Below are positions 10,980 to 24,700 of a DNA stretch of 64,000 nt, piece by piece. The number at the start of each line of letters is the position of its first letter. Within the stretch, counting starts at the first letter, position 1. The notes beneath the pieces are model-generated. The model was not told where the DNA came from, made no database searches, and was given only the letters and a program-made list of their open reading frames with translations. This DNA is from Diadema setosum (lineage: Eukaryota; Echinodermata; Echinoidea; Diadematoida; Diadematidae): NCBI GenBank assembly GCA_033980235.1, contig CM067066.1, positions 31,142,680 to 31,206,679 on the forward strand, given 5' to 3'. Made by a program: the position numbers and the translations under genes.

Positions 10980-11911
10980 TGTCCCCGCCAGAAGTAGCAT
11001 TTAGTAGCAAAATGTACAATATAGGTAAAAAGATGAAGGTCAAAGGTCAAGAAGTCAAAGGTCAAAATTCTATGTAGAAGTTTTGAAGCCCTCACCTAGT
11101 GCCATCACTTAAAGCAAACGGAATCGAAATCGGGTTAGAAATGGCGAAGGAGTAGCATTTTGTAGCCAATGTACAATATAGGTAAAAAATCAAGGTCAAA
11201 GGTCAAAGAAGTCAAAGGTCAAAATTCTGTGTAGAAGTTTTGAAGCCCTCACCTAGTGCCATCACATAAAGCAAACGGAATCGAAATCGGGTTAGAAATG
11301 GCGAAGGAGTAGCATTTGGTAGGAAAATGTACAATACAGGTCAAAAATCAAGGTCAAAGGTCAAAGAAGTCAAAGGTTAAAATTCTGTGTAGAAGTTTTG
11401 AAGCCCTCACCTAGTGCCATCACATAAAGCAAACGGAATCGAAATCGGGTTACAAATGGCGAAGGAGTAGCATTTTGTACCCAATGTACAATATAGGTCA
11501 AAAATCAAGGTCAAAGGTCAAAGAAGTCAAAGGTCAAAATTCTGTGTAGAAGTTTTGAAGCCCTCACCTTGTGCCATCATATAAAGCAAACGGAATCAAA
11601 ATCGGGTTAGAAATGGCGAAGGAGTAGCATTTTGAAGCAAAATGTACAATATAGGTCAAAGGTCAAGGTCAAAGGTCACAACTGAAATTCTGTATAGAAG
11701 TTTCAAAGCTCCCATGTAGTGCTATCATATAAAGCAAACGGAATCAAAATCGGGTTAGAAATGGCGAAGGAGTAGCATTTTTGAACATTTTGATCACACA
11801 CGGACGCACACACGGACACACGGACGGACACACGGACGGACGGACGGACGGACACACACACGTACGGAGCCCGTTTCATAGTCCCCTGCTCGAACTCGTT
11901 CGGCGGGGACA
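10980..11911 (-). mobile_element. 932-bp element: short inverted ends, five 157-bp tandem units, ACGG microsatellite
   Basis: The ends are TGTCCCCGCC (10980) and GGCGGGGACA (11902-11911). Five tandem units start at about 10993, 11151, 11308, 11466 and 11623 (period 157-158 bp), with a sixth partial unit at 11771. Each unit contains AAGGTCAAAGGTCA-type repeats, the block GAAGCCCTCACCTAGTGCCA and ATCGAAATCGGGTTAGAAAT. The right side has an ACGG/CACA microsatellite (11799-11868) and a hairpin (CCCCTGCTCGAACTCGTTCG, closing in GGCGGGG). Read on the minus strand the order is hairpin, CCGT run, AGGTCA-rich units. That is the same design as the 1675-2915 family, but the sequence differs. Non-coding. 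Confidence 0.8.
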
Positions 11912-12647
11912 ATAAAATGATGAAAATTCAATGTTTCTGTCATTGAAGCCTGAAACATGATGTTATTCCTGGTTGAATAACTTCAGAATAGTGATCCATT
12001 AGATATACCACGATTTGAGCCTCCGAGCATAATTGTGTTTGAATGAAAAACTGGAAATTTCAAAATTTCATGTACAAACTATATTGCAAGTTGTGAGGGA
12101 ATAAACATGCTCACTTTGCCATTTGCATACTGTATTCATATTGACTGTTCAAGAACTGCTCTGCCCAAAAATAGCGAAACTTCAAAATGTCATTACTTCC
12201 TTATTTTTCTTCCAATTTCGATCAAACTTATACTATTGATTTCGTAATATTTTACTCTTTCATATCAGATTAATTTATATTTGGACTGGATTTTTCCCTT
12301 TAATACTCACATACACAACAATTCTGTAAGCAGTTAACACGCATGGACACACGCACAGCACAGCATAATATCAAGCACAAGGCGCAATGTAACTTCATAC
12401 GCTTCTGAGCCATTCCCACCACAGAACTTCACAACTCATTACAAATCGCAGTAATTTATTGCTGCGGGGGAGACAAAACCTCTTATCTCAAAAATGTCAC
12501 AAATGTTCGGGAGAGTGAAAAACAAAAAACAAAAACATGGCAGCTAAAGCACTATAACATATTAGATCACCTTTCCTTTGGCATGCTGTGGCGATTTATC
12601 TGACAATTGATCCAAAAAAGTCATTTTCACCAAAATTCTAGAGACAA
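11912..12647. other. Non-genic spacer
   Basis: No exon or strong repeat structure was recognised. Stretches around 12170-12300 (TTCCAATTTCGATCAAACTT) resemble generic dispersed-repeat sequence. Confidence 0.4.
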
Positions 12648-12806
12648 GGGGCCCGTTGCATAAAAGTTACAATTATGATAACTTTGCCATGCAATGGTAA
12701 CTCCCATGGAATTCTTGATTTTGATTGGCTGTTGAGTACTGTTGCCCTGGTAGTTACCATTGGATGGCAAAGTTGCCATAATTGTAAATTTTATGCAACG
12801 GGCCCC
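12648..12806. mobile_element. Hairpin element with GGGGCCCGTTGCATAAAA ends
   Basis: The left and right ends are the same 18-mer in opposite orientation, and the match continues at about 85-90% for some 50 bp. The whole 159 bp therefore folds into a long hairpin. It is one of six such elements in the window sharing the GGGCCC(G/T)TT.CATAA-type tip. Confidence 0.8.
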
Positions 12807-15682
12807 TGGTCTTGTCACCCCATCAATGTTATGCCTCAATTCAACGCAGGAATTGAGAAATTCCACACTACACACAATATCACTGGGACATTCACAGACA
12901 GACATAAGAAAAGAGAGTAAAAAGCAGAAACATGTAAGGATTTCACTGTTTTTGTTTGTTTGTTTGTTTGTTTTATCTACAACCTCATCTACAAGTTTGA
13001 GATTTCATGCTTCATCAATGTTTTCCTGTATATACAAATTTGTACATTGTAATGGGCACAAATAGGTATGAAATCACAAGATACTGGTAACAAGTTTTCT
13101 GCATATTTCAACCCATGTTGCATCACTTTGCGTCACACCGACAGGTACAGCGGCTGCTGTTAAATCACGACTTCAGAGTATGACCTCAGTCCACTTCATG
13201 CGACTGTCCCAGTCAAAAGTGATTTAATTTTAGTCATTTCTTCACAGCTTGAAGGTCAAAACATGGCAACACTAACAAACCAAATCTCACATAAAGCTGC
13301 AAACTGCATTGTTAACTTGTTGAGGACAGGCTGATTTTGCTACAACACGCATTTCCCATAGACACTTGCTAGTATAGTCTGGACTGGTCCTCAACGAGCT
13401 AATTAATAAATCCCTGGTTTAAACACTCCTTCATACATAAATGTTCTAAAACTGGTAGGAGTCTAGGAATGCCAATGACCACATTTTGTCACTCGTCTAT
13501 TGAATTTTCAGCCCATAGGAGGTCTACTCTAGACAAAGTTTCTGTTTTGTATGGCTATTTCATGAAAACCATGTCCTGTTTACCTTGTCTTGTCTTGTCT
13601 CATCACAGTGGCAGAAAAAAGTAAAAAAAAAAAAATACAGCAGTTATCATTTATTAAATGGTCACAGCTTTACAAGCAATGCACTTCCATATCATTGCAG
13701 AAGACAGAGGAATAAGTTGGGAGTGGGGAAGAGACTATTCAGACACAGAATATCTTAATATCTAAGTGATCTGAAGATAAGCATACAATTATGCTCTTGT
13801 GTTTGTAGTATAACATGGTGACACGATACACGTTCCACAGTTCTCAGTTCCTGATCTGTGCCAACAGCAACAGAGGAAAACTTTGACTAGCCAAGTCATG
13901 AGCTCAGTTTTCAATTCTGTAAGTAATTATGAGATTTTTTGGCAAGTTGGCTGAGCTGTAAAGTAGGCTCAAGATTCAGCATCACTGTCGGGCGGGGGTC
14001 ACTGTCTTGGTCAATATACTCCTTCCAATTATGAATACAGCAGGGTTCACACATAGGGTTCAAATTACACTGAGGCCATGAGATCAATGGCCATAATACC
14101 CCACAAACTGGTCATTATGTACCTCAAAAATTCAAAGAGTTTAAGATCACTACTGGCCATGACCCCTTTCTGGTGAAACTAACACATGTAATAAGTTTAA
14201 ACACAAAAATATGGATTTTGCCTAACTTTCAGAGATATGCATTGTTGCACACACATATTTTTCTTTCAGAATTTGGTCTAAAATATGACATCTCCCCTGA
14301 TATTTTCATTAAACAAATATCAAGGTATTGCATTGTATAGTACCACATCCTAAAACAACAGTGGCAACTTTTTTTGGGATACGCACAGAAACACCAATCA
14401 AATTAATGTTGTTAAAAGTGAAAAAAAAAAATTTAAGATAAATCAATTTTGGCTTTGATGCCCTCCTAATTGGGCCTGATGCCTCCCCTAACAAAAGTGG
14501 CCATGACCCAAATCAAACAGAATTTAAGGCTTGCAATACACATGAAATGACATCATGAGTCAAACATCTTGCATATGTGTAGGCCTACAGATCAAAGGTA
14601 TCTGTCAGATGATGCATGTAGCTTCCTCATGATACAGCCACACCACTTATCAAGTGCACTATACACAGTTAAGTGTTTTACAAAATATTTGATACCTGGT
14701 ATACACTGTACATGCATATATAGGCTGAGGTTTAAAGTGCAAATACTTGACCTCAGTCGATTACAACAGATACTTATTACGCTGCAGCAACATTGGCTCC
14801 ACCACAAGTTGAAGCATGCCAGAGCTGCCAACAGTCACCCATCAAAATCAGGGAGATTCCAAAGAGTAATCAGGGAGATACATGTACCTATATGTGTTAC
14901 ATGCACCTCCATGGGCAAAAAATGAGTCACAATCAGGTAGATTGTTATAGTCTTTTATGTGGACATGAAGAGATATTCAAGTTTTCAGGAAGGCCTCCCA
15001 CGGAATCAGGGAGACTTAGCAGCCCTGGAATGCTAGATCAAATCAATCCCGGTGGAAGATTTCAATCATCAACACGAAGATTAACAAACCAATTTCTTTT
15101 CTTTCTTGTTTTTTGGTGTGAACATTTACTAACTGTTAATCTGGGTGTTGAAAGAATTACCTAGACCTTACAGATTTTCAGACAACTTGTAGGCCATGCA
15201 CACAGACAGTACATTTCACACTCATGCTTATCATCTGCATGTGGGGCTGACTTGCACTGAATTAAAGCTGTAAGCTGGCTGTTATGTGAACAAATGATGT
15301 TAATGACATCATTTTTACTTTGACTTATCAGAGAAGTCATCACCAGAGTTTTCCCAAAGATGTCACTGTATTATGACTACTCTCAGGGGTCATCAGGACC
15401 TTTCTTGCTTTGCAACATTTTCTGCTATGAAAAGCTAACAATCAGTTGCTGCTATTCTGAAAGTGAGGTGTAATAAGATACAGTAGGGCATGTTGTGTCC
15501 CCACCAAACAGGCACACTGTGTGCGCCAGTGTCTGAAGCCACACCAACAGTGACATGTTCACACAGTGGACAAGAAGATGATTGCAATCGCGTTATTCAG
15601 TTCATGGGATAAACCTGCTGCATTCCGACAGTGGAAAACTGAAGGGGGGGGGGGGGGGGGGGACCTGCGAGTGGGTCACATC
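12807..15682. other. Region 3' of CTNNBL1 (3' UTR plus spacer)
   Basis: No coding exon seen. The upper part is probably the CTNNBL1 3' UTR. It includes a G-run at 15642-15661, immediately 3' of the stop codon on the gene strand as a C-run. Confidence 0.4.
13650..13655 (-). terminator. Candidate polyadenylation signal for CTNNBL1
   Basis: AATAAA on the minus strand, about 2.0 kb 3' of the CTNNBL1 stop. It is followed after about 15 bases by a T-rich tract on that strand. The distance is long and other signals cannot be excluded. Confidence 0.3.
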
Positions 15683-15771
15683 TCAGAAGCGGTTGATGAG
15701 TGTGAGTAGTCTTTGCTTCTCAGCCTCTCCCCTCTCTTCGCTGTCAGCATCGCCAATATTGCCCGCGTACT
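15683..15771 (-). CDS. CTNNBL1: CTNNBL1 coding exon 12 (aa 538-566, stop)
   Basis: EYAGNIGDADSEERGEAEKQ then RLLTLINRF and TGA. It matches the human ending EYAENIGDGRSPEF..LGLLENF. Confidence 0.93.
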
Positions 15772-18700
15772 CTGTAGTGGGAAAAACAGTCAAAAGTAGC
15801 AATTTGTTAAGAAAGGAGACAGAGTATTAGAGACTACACACCATGCCATGATGTGTTTAAAGATGTTGATATTGTTTTGTTTGTGTTTTTGTTCATGCTT
15901 TTTGTCACATTGGACAGACTCAGAGGAGTCAGCAAACAATGAGCCATTCAAGGGACTATAAAGCTGCTATAACAACAACAAAAAAATGACACAAATGAAA
16001 GCAAACCATAAGCTCAAATCAATTTTGTTGTGTAGTTGGAAAGTGAAAGTCATTAAAGATATTCCCATATCTTACATGAATATAATAAAAGATATAAAAA
16101 ATGAATATTGACATGTCATCGATACTTGGCAGAGACATTGAAAAACAGGTACATGTATCATTAGTATACATAATGACCATCAAGGAAGTGAGCCATCAAA
16201 CCCCCCTGGGTGTGAAAAAAGGGTAGGGGGTCAGGGTTGGGATTGCTTGCAAACTCTCTTTCAATAGCAAGTGCATGGGTATGCAGAAGTTTGTAAGAGT
16301 CTCTATTCACATTAACTCCCTCTAACAAGGACTTTCTTCAAAGTGAAAACCTGCCACTAACCTATAACTGCATGCAAGGGCATGATTAAGTGTAAAAGCC
16401 GTTGCCATTCACATTGCTGGTCACTCCCTGGAACTCAATGTATAAACCTGCTTCAATTTTGTATTAAACTGATATACAGGGCTGCACAATAACACTTTTT
16501 TTTTTCTCCTGGTCCAAACTTTTTGTCAGACCAGTAGTGACCCAGGTTTTTTTTTTTTTTACTAGTCTATTCCTGAAAAAGTTACTGGTCCTACAGCAAT
16601 TTTTACTGGTCAGGAATCGTTGGACTAGTGCCAGGGTGCAGTGTTGTGATATAAATGTTCCCATGTGTATGTGTGAATGCTAACAATGTGACTGTTTGTG
16701 AAAAAAAATTGAAACTGAAACTGAAATTGACTCTCACCTCTGACGACGTGTCGGATGTCGGTGATGGTCCCGCCCCTCATGTTGAGCAGCTGGAGGACCC
16801 TGTTCTTGATGGAGCTGACGCCAGAGTTGCAGCACAGCTCCAGGATGGTGTAGTCGATCAGCTGGAGGGTGAAGAGTCCAGCGTCCAGCCGCTGGATGTA
16901 GTACTCGTCCTCCTGGTCATCATCGATGATGTCACCTTCTCGTAATCTCCTCTGAAGAGATACGAGGGGAAAAAAAGTGCTGGAAAGTCATCCACATAAC
17001 ATCAAGTAGCTCAAGCACTTCTAATGTAGACACTATTTTGGGCAACTATCACCTTGTACCCTGCCTGGCAGAAGGGCCCCAGCATGAAATTTTGACCTGA
17101 AATATTACTTTTTGACATAACTCAACAGATCTCTGAAAGTTCTTTCACATGATGTGACATCACCAATTTGTGATTTTTGTGAGCATGCAGGTCAAAGGCC
17201 CTTCTGCTGGGCAGGAGATTATCTAAATAAGCTTGGCAAAAGATAATTCTAATAGGCCTTGCAAGAATGTACCATCAAATTAACCATGAAATTCAACACA
17301 AGACTGATATCAAAAGATGCTTACATTGCCTGATTTTCCAAACCTCTTCTTTTAGCACTTAAAAAAAAAAAAATCAAATCTTGATTGTGGCTTTAACAAT
17401 TGGGTAGGAGAGCAGTTAAGAAGTATTAAGAATACATTTAATATGCAGTCTATGTGATAAATTAGTTTGTTCTGGTGATAAAATAATTCTGTTCAACTGT
17501 GCCTCATGTGTTGTGGTTCCTTTGCCACTTGTATGACACTACAATGCAAATTTGAAGGTAATTGCCTGGAAAAAAAAAGTTTATAGGAGAGGATATCAAA
17601 CCTGCTTTTCTCGCTCTATCTTGTCATCACAGGCCTGCACTCTCCCCAGGTAGGTGAAGTGAAGCTCCATGAGGCGGTCCACCTTGGCGTGGTCGCTCTC
17701 TGTGAACTTGCCGACGAGGCGCTGGAGGTGCGAGCCGCTCACGTTGCGGAAGAGGGCAGCGATGATTGAACAAACGTGTTCTGGGGAAGAGAAAAAATAC
17801 AAGAAATTGCATCAGCTCCGCTTGAACTTTGAATGTGTATAAAATCAGAATACTGTAAAACCAGAAACATTCACAGTATGAATTTTTCGTGAAGTGCCAC
17901 TGGCATATTCAATGCATTGTGTATATAAAGAACTTTCGCATACGTTTTACTGGAGTCAAAAGGGGCCTGAGCTTTCGATCCTAGCAGAATCTTCGTCAGA
18001 GGCAAAATGACCGATACGTTACGTTTTACTTTTACATATATTGGCTCCTGAACAAGAAGAAAAGGAATTATCCCAGCTAACATTCACTCCAGTTATCTGA
18101 ACATATGTAACACAGTGTTGCAAGCCTAAACACCCAAAAAGCAGTTGATGCTACTCTTTGCTAATGCCACGCCCCAATCATACTTGTGAAAATGAGATGA
18201 AATATATGCTTCAATCACTCATTCTACAATACATTATTGCTTCATAATATACAACACTAATTTTGCTAAAAACCCATACTTACCACAAGAGCAATACAAT
18301 AATACACAAATGCAACATGGATATCGAGTTGTTAATTGCTTAACCTCAATTTTGAGTAACAATCTCCAGGAATGTCCCCACCATACCTTCATGCTCAGAG
18401 TCCCCCGGTCCTTTCTTGACCCTCTTGGGGGTCTTCATAAAGAGTGGAAACAGACTCCTCAGACCCAGGATGTCAATGAACTTTGTGCAGTTGTCCCCTG
18501 CCTCTGCGCCGGTCATGGCATGGTTGAGTACCTTCAGTGCACTATGCCTCGACTGTTTCTTCTCCCTGAAGAAACATGAGAAAGAATTCTGGTCAGGCAT
18601 GCAGTACAAAGCATTGCAAACTATTCATGAATTGAGCCAAGAGCAATACCACAAAAATAACAATCACATCACTAAAATGTGCTTGTTCAATAATCAAGAC

Positions 18701-21700
18701 ATAGGCTTTAACTGGAAGACATTATCAACTTTCTGGTGCTACAAGGTGATGAAAATGGTGCCCTTCCTATGTGCATTTATCTAAAAGTATACTATAGCCA
18801 CATTCATGCTAAACAAAACTGTGCACTAAAACTATGCATTGTTTAACCAGACCTGAGAAACTTCTGAAGTGTATGCAGAAGTTTTGCAGGAAGCTTCTCG
18901 AGAAGTTTGCGGTCGCTAGCAAAATTCCAGGTAGTGAAACTATGCTTAGTTCTGCAAAGTGTGACCCACAACTTATGTGGAATTACTACTGCGAATTTAA
19001 CTGGATGTGGGAAGTGTTGTCATTAATATCCACCCACTCTCCATCACAGTGCAACCAGGGTCCCGTTTCATAAAACTTGTCATCAGTGACAACTGCCACA
19101 TTTCTATGACCAATTTGCTCTCAGCCAATCAGATGCAAGGATTTCAGTAGCTTGTCACATCTATAACAACTTGTCACTGATGACAAGTTTTATGAAACGG
19201 GCCCCAATAAACCAACCTGAGCATGAGGTTCATGAGCTGGAGCCCCTCTCCCCGGAGGAAGGCCATCTTGTTGGCTGGCAGCATGAGGGAGGAACACAGG
19301 CAGTTAAAGAGGTTCTCCATCATCTCAAGCTCTTCGCCGTTGGTGGGATCGTGCTTCTTGAAGTACTGCAAAGGGGAATAACCGGGTGATGGCATTTCTG
19401 AAAATGAGCCATGATTCTGTATTAGGCTAGCACACTGGTAATAAAACATCGATGGCGTCGATGCAGTGCTGGAAATCGCATGGGCATCAAACAGGAAATC
19501 AATCATTCTAGATAAATCAGTAAATTGTGCAATTCCTTACTGTCAAAAGTCCAGCAAAAGCTTATGAATTCAGCAATTATCCAATGGCATATAAAAGACA
19601 AAAGAGAGCTTTTGAAAGACCATATAAGTATCAATTTCTAGTTAATATCACTCTCCAGATGAAAGTGAGTTCACTCCATGTTTAACCTATTTGCAGTAAA
19701 TAAATGTAGTGGTTTGAGCTAATTGAATTCGCCAGTGACAGTTTCATTTAAGCATAAAAAATGTAAGAAAGTTATGGGAATAACGGTTTCAAAAGTTCTT
19801 ATATGACAGTACTGTAGTATTATTGGTAATCACAAACTTTCATACAGATAAATTGTGGATTATGTAAATAAAGAATACATGTATTTAACTATCTTATTTT
19901 CTTTCCTTTTTCTTTTTTTTTTGGGGGGGGGGGGAGGGTGATGATTCAGAAACTACAACTCTCTTCCCAGAAAAGTCATTACTGCTAAATCGTAAGAACT
20001 GTGGAATGATGCAACAAATTCAGTTACCTCCCTTTGAAGTCACATGAAATAAGGAAATCTAAATAAATCATGTTTAAATTCCAAATGGGCCTGGGAGTGA
20101 CATTCTTACACATTTCTTCCTTTAAATATACTAGGACTTTGACGTTTTAGGGTCTCACAAAAACATACAGCTAACATTGCTTCTGTATGAAATCCCTAAT
20201 AAAATACAAACCAACAAACTGATGCTAGTGGAGACATAACATTCTTGGCAGAGGTAATTAAAGGAGTGTATCAAGGTGTTTTACTTACTGCAAGTTGCTG
20301 CAACAATGCGTCAATGCCGTCAAGCTCGCCAAGTAATATCCTGTTTCCTGGAAAAAAAATTGTGACATAACATCTTGATAGTAGTATATCACTGAACAAG
20401 TATAATGTAATTATACAATGCCAGCAAGACTGCTCTGGTTTTAGTATGTCCACATAGAATCTTATTGCTCTCAACTGATAGCATCTTGACCTCGTCAAAT
20501 TCCAATCAGTGTTCTCCAGTTCTACTCATTAATGCTTCGATTACATGATATGTAGTCAGATGTAGATCATTTGAAATTCATTTGGGAATTCCTTCGATTA
20601 GCAGGTACAAAAAAGATCTACAATGAAAGAACATGAGTTAAGATCATGAAATTATCTGGTGCTCGTGATTATTATTAGATATCATTATGGAACGCTTCTC
20701 TTATCCCAGACAGACATATATTTCCATATAAACATAACAACAAAACAGCTACATGTAGACTCCTCAGGTGCTGTAGGACTGTCTCAAATAATTGAGTGTC
20801 ATATTATACTCTTAGTGTATGTCGAGATTTGTGACAAGTATTGAAATGCACTTTTATCATGTACAGTTCATTTGAATCGTTCATTCTAGTTCTCAGGGGA
20901 ATATTTATACATTAGAATACATTACCAGAACTTCACAAATACCAGAGGTAGTACATAGTAATCCTACCTATTAAAAACTTAAAGACAGACACACATGCTG
21001 GGGAAAAAAAATGTCATGAGAATGTGCACTTACTCTCAGTGTCTTGGAGCAAGATTGCAAGGATTTCGCTGCAGTACAGTTTGTTGGCGTCGAAGGGAAC
21101 TTTGGGTTTGAGTTTCCGGAGCAGCCACTGCATCAAGCCCTGCTGGGCAGCATCTGGACACATCTCTGGCCGGAATTCCGCCATGTTCTCTATGATACCT
21201 GGTCATGACAGAGGGAAGACATTACTGCTCATACTTGACACTAATAACTCGGTGTCTCCATGCTCCTGTACTGCTACATGCCATAAATATGAGATTGCTC
21301 TCTTTTTATCAAAGTTTCTCCTTAACTTCACAGAAATTTACATATATATACATTCAAATGGAAATGTTATTATTTGCTTTCTAATGAGCTGCATTCACTT
21401 GCAATTTTAAATCATTACAATTACACGGATCACTCTTGCTGCAAGCATTCCGATCTTTCAAACTGCGGTCATGATTTGATTCACCTGATGTCGAGGAAAA
21501 CAGCAGGTAAATAGAGACCAGGGCCCCGTTGCAAGAAAGTTGCAATCAATTGCAAATAATTGCTAATTTTGAAATAACCATTCTCATTGGCTCAGGGTCT
21601 GCCCTATTAAGAAGACATGCATGCAACAATGATTTTGATTGGCCAGTGACAATCAGTTGCAAGTTGCGTTTAAACGCAAAGTTTCTAGCAACGAGGCCCT

Positions 21701-24700
21701 GGTAGCGTTGGAGATAGCAACAGGAAGGCTGGTCCGACTTGGTACATTCAGGAATCCTCGTGACAAATTGAGTTCAGCTTTGTCAATGATCTCAATATGA
21801 TGCATCACGCATTACACCAAGGTACCGTAGTACCCCGGATTACCGCGTTGTGTAGCGCCACCTCATGTCCACTCGAGGACAGCCAGAGAAAAATGCATGC
21901 ACTGTGTGTGCATGTACATAGTCATTCCCATGCCACTGCATGTTATACTATGTGTGCATGACACGCTGTGCTACCACTAGTGTGTGCTTCAGTGCAGTGC
22001 AGTGCAGTGGCTAACGCGTGCTAGCTCCAGCACCAAAATAATTTCCTCTTTTTGGCACCCAGGGTACAACCTTTTTAAAAAATAAATAATCAACAAAATG
22101 GCTGATTTTTATTTGGTACCCCGGGATACCATTTATGTCATCATATATATGTAAGTACACGCACAGCTGAAGAATTCCGACTGCAGTCGAACGTTACCAA
22201 TGAGCGTATACTTCACTACATATCGTCGCCGGTCACACGAATCGACGAATCACTCGATTTTGGGTCAAATTTTAGATTTTGAGATTTTCAATCATTTCGA
22301 TAGTAGACATTCCATACTACATATTCTGAAATTCTCAGTGTGTAATTCGGTGTAATTTTTATGTAGTTATCACTTTTGTAGAAGTATGTAATTCCATTTG
22401 TGAAAATTATTTGTTTTCCCCATAGACGCGTGTGTTAAACATACGCGGTCATCGAACCGACGAATCAGTGCGCATTGACTTGTGTGTAGTTTTTGAGATT
22501 CAACAGTTCATTGACCGCGCGCACAGTGCGCGTACTATATGTAATACATGCGTTGACAATGACAACGCTCAATGTACATGTACATATGGACACACATGGA
22601 AAATGACAACGTTCTTTGCAGACCGAAAATACATGCATGCAGCTCTTTGACGATTTCCCGCATATTTGTTAACAATGCAATTCGATAAAAACTTCACAAG
22701 TTAGAGCAAGAATTGAAGTCTGATGTACTACAAAAATAATTGGAAATTATAGACATGAAAATGTAGCAACCGTAAGTCAAAAATGGGTTAACTTCAAACG
22801 CGATTTTCTCGAATTGTCATTCTTATGCAAACCTGACGGATTCGTCGGTTCGTGTGACCGGCGACGATATGTTTGCTGATGAGCAATTCTATTCTAGCAG
22901 GTCTGCAACATTCACGGTTATTATATGTTCCCCAGAGGGCAGCGAATGAAGATCAGTTATTTTGGGCCAACCTACTCTCCCAATGCTGTTGGACCTTTGA
23001 TGTACTTCTCACATAATGTCGTTTTTGGTGTAACAAAAACAATACAAACCATTAAAGGTATACAGAGCTGAAGTGCAATGACTGACAAAATACTTCTAAA
23101 ACTTGAATAATTCAATTTTAAAAATAACTAGACAAATGCCAGAAGATGGAATCTACTGTCAGGTGCAAAGAGAATTGTCACTTGTTGAGTGTCAGATAGG
23201 TGTTAATATTCTTCACAGTGTACGGAATTGGCAGCCTTCTGGGGAACATTTCATACAACTTTTTTTCCAACAGTTGTAAGTTAGAGTAATCACAGTTTCT
23301 ATGGAAGCAGCCACAGAGCAACCAATGAAATGTGAGAGTTGGAGACTTTACTATGGTTACAGCAATTATAGCCACTTTCAAACGTTGCATATGCCTACAT
23401 GTAATGGGCACCTGATAGTCATCAACCTAGATATACCTGGGCCCTGTTTCATAAAGCTGTTCGTAAAGTTGCGCATGACTTTACGAATGACTGGAATATG
23501 AAGTCCCAATATGTGTGTTCATTTTTTTCCCTTATGTTTTAACAAAGTACGACTGTATGTCAATATTTCATCTACATTGGGGCAAAAATACACTTTCAAC
23601 TGAAAACATGTGTTCACATGTAAGAATAATCATCATCATCTGCAAATTTCAACTTTACGTATTGAAATTAACAGTGATTAGGATACCCACTTCACTTGCC
23701 ATATTCTAGTCGTGCATAACTTTATGAAAAGCTTTATGAAACAGGGCCCTGGGTACTTTCACTGAAGGAGACAGAACTTACCTAGGGTGTTATGGATGCC
23801 TTCGGCCTCTTCTTTCACTGTGTCATCAAGTCTGTCCAGATTCTGGACCAAGGTTGCACACACCTGCTCCTCCAGCTAGTCATATGAGATGTATGATGAG
23901 GGATACAAGGGGACAATGCATTAAGTGACAAGACACGTAATTTAGCTATCTATGGTGTAAAATTCAGTGGACTCAGAGCTATTATTGCTGAAAAACAGGC
24001 TGAACTAAACTGCGTTGTGGGGTGTATTGTAGGACAGAGCAACCTAGAAGAAACCTGGTTGCATGATTTGCACATATCAATCAGTTGTCATAGACCTTTC
24101 AAAGTTTTGGGACAAAAAGTATATATCACCATACTTTCTGAGGTGTAAAGAAGGAAATAATTACAGACTAAGAAATAAAAATTTGGACAACATAAACCAA
24201 GAATTTCATCAAAATCCTGACATCAAATACGGTATTTTATTGACAGCATCCAGTTTTGTTGGGTAATCAACCCCTACTATGGAAATTGCATCAGATATAA
24301 TGCATTACATTCTGTGGAAAAATTACACGCAAATCAGAATTGACTTTCTTTGAAGATCTTTTCATAAAGAAATGTACATCTTAGTTTGGAAGAGCTACTC
24401 AGAGTATGCTACCTATGTAAACACTTGAGACAGCATTGAACTAGCATGCAAAAATATGCTTGAACATTTCACTTTATTTCATTTCTTACACATGAATAAT
24501 GAGTGTCATCATGCACTAAATGCAACAGCACTGCACAAGCATGAATATGAAACTGCTTTGCTGCAATACAACAATTGGTCCAAACATGCATGATTTAATT
24601 CACGAAAAATTCGAATTGATCCACTGAACACAAATCTTTGACAGGACTTTTCAAATTGAATACTACAGCATTTTCTTGTCTCAGATTTTGATCAGATCTG

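Noticed and set aside
10993..11780. Regularly spaced repeats resembling a CRISPR array
   Set aside because: Units are 157 bp, nearly identical throughout with no unique spacers, and lie in animal nuclear DNA.
16655..16945. Plus-strand open frame of 96 aa
   Set aside because: Antisense shadow of CTNNBL1 exon 11, whose minus-strand product aligns to a known family.
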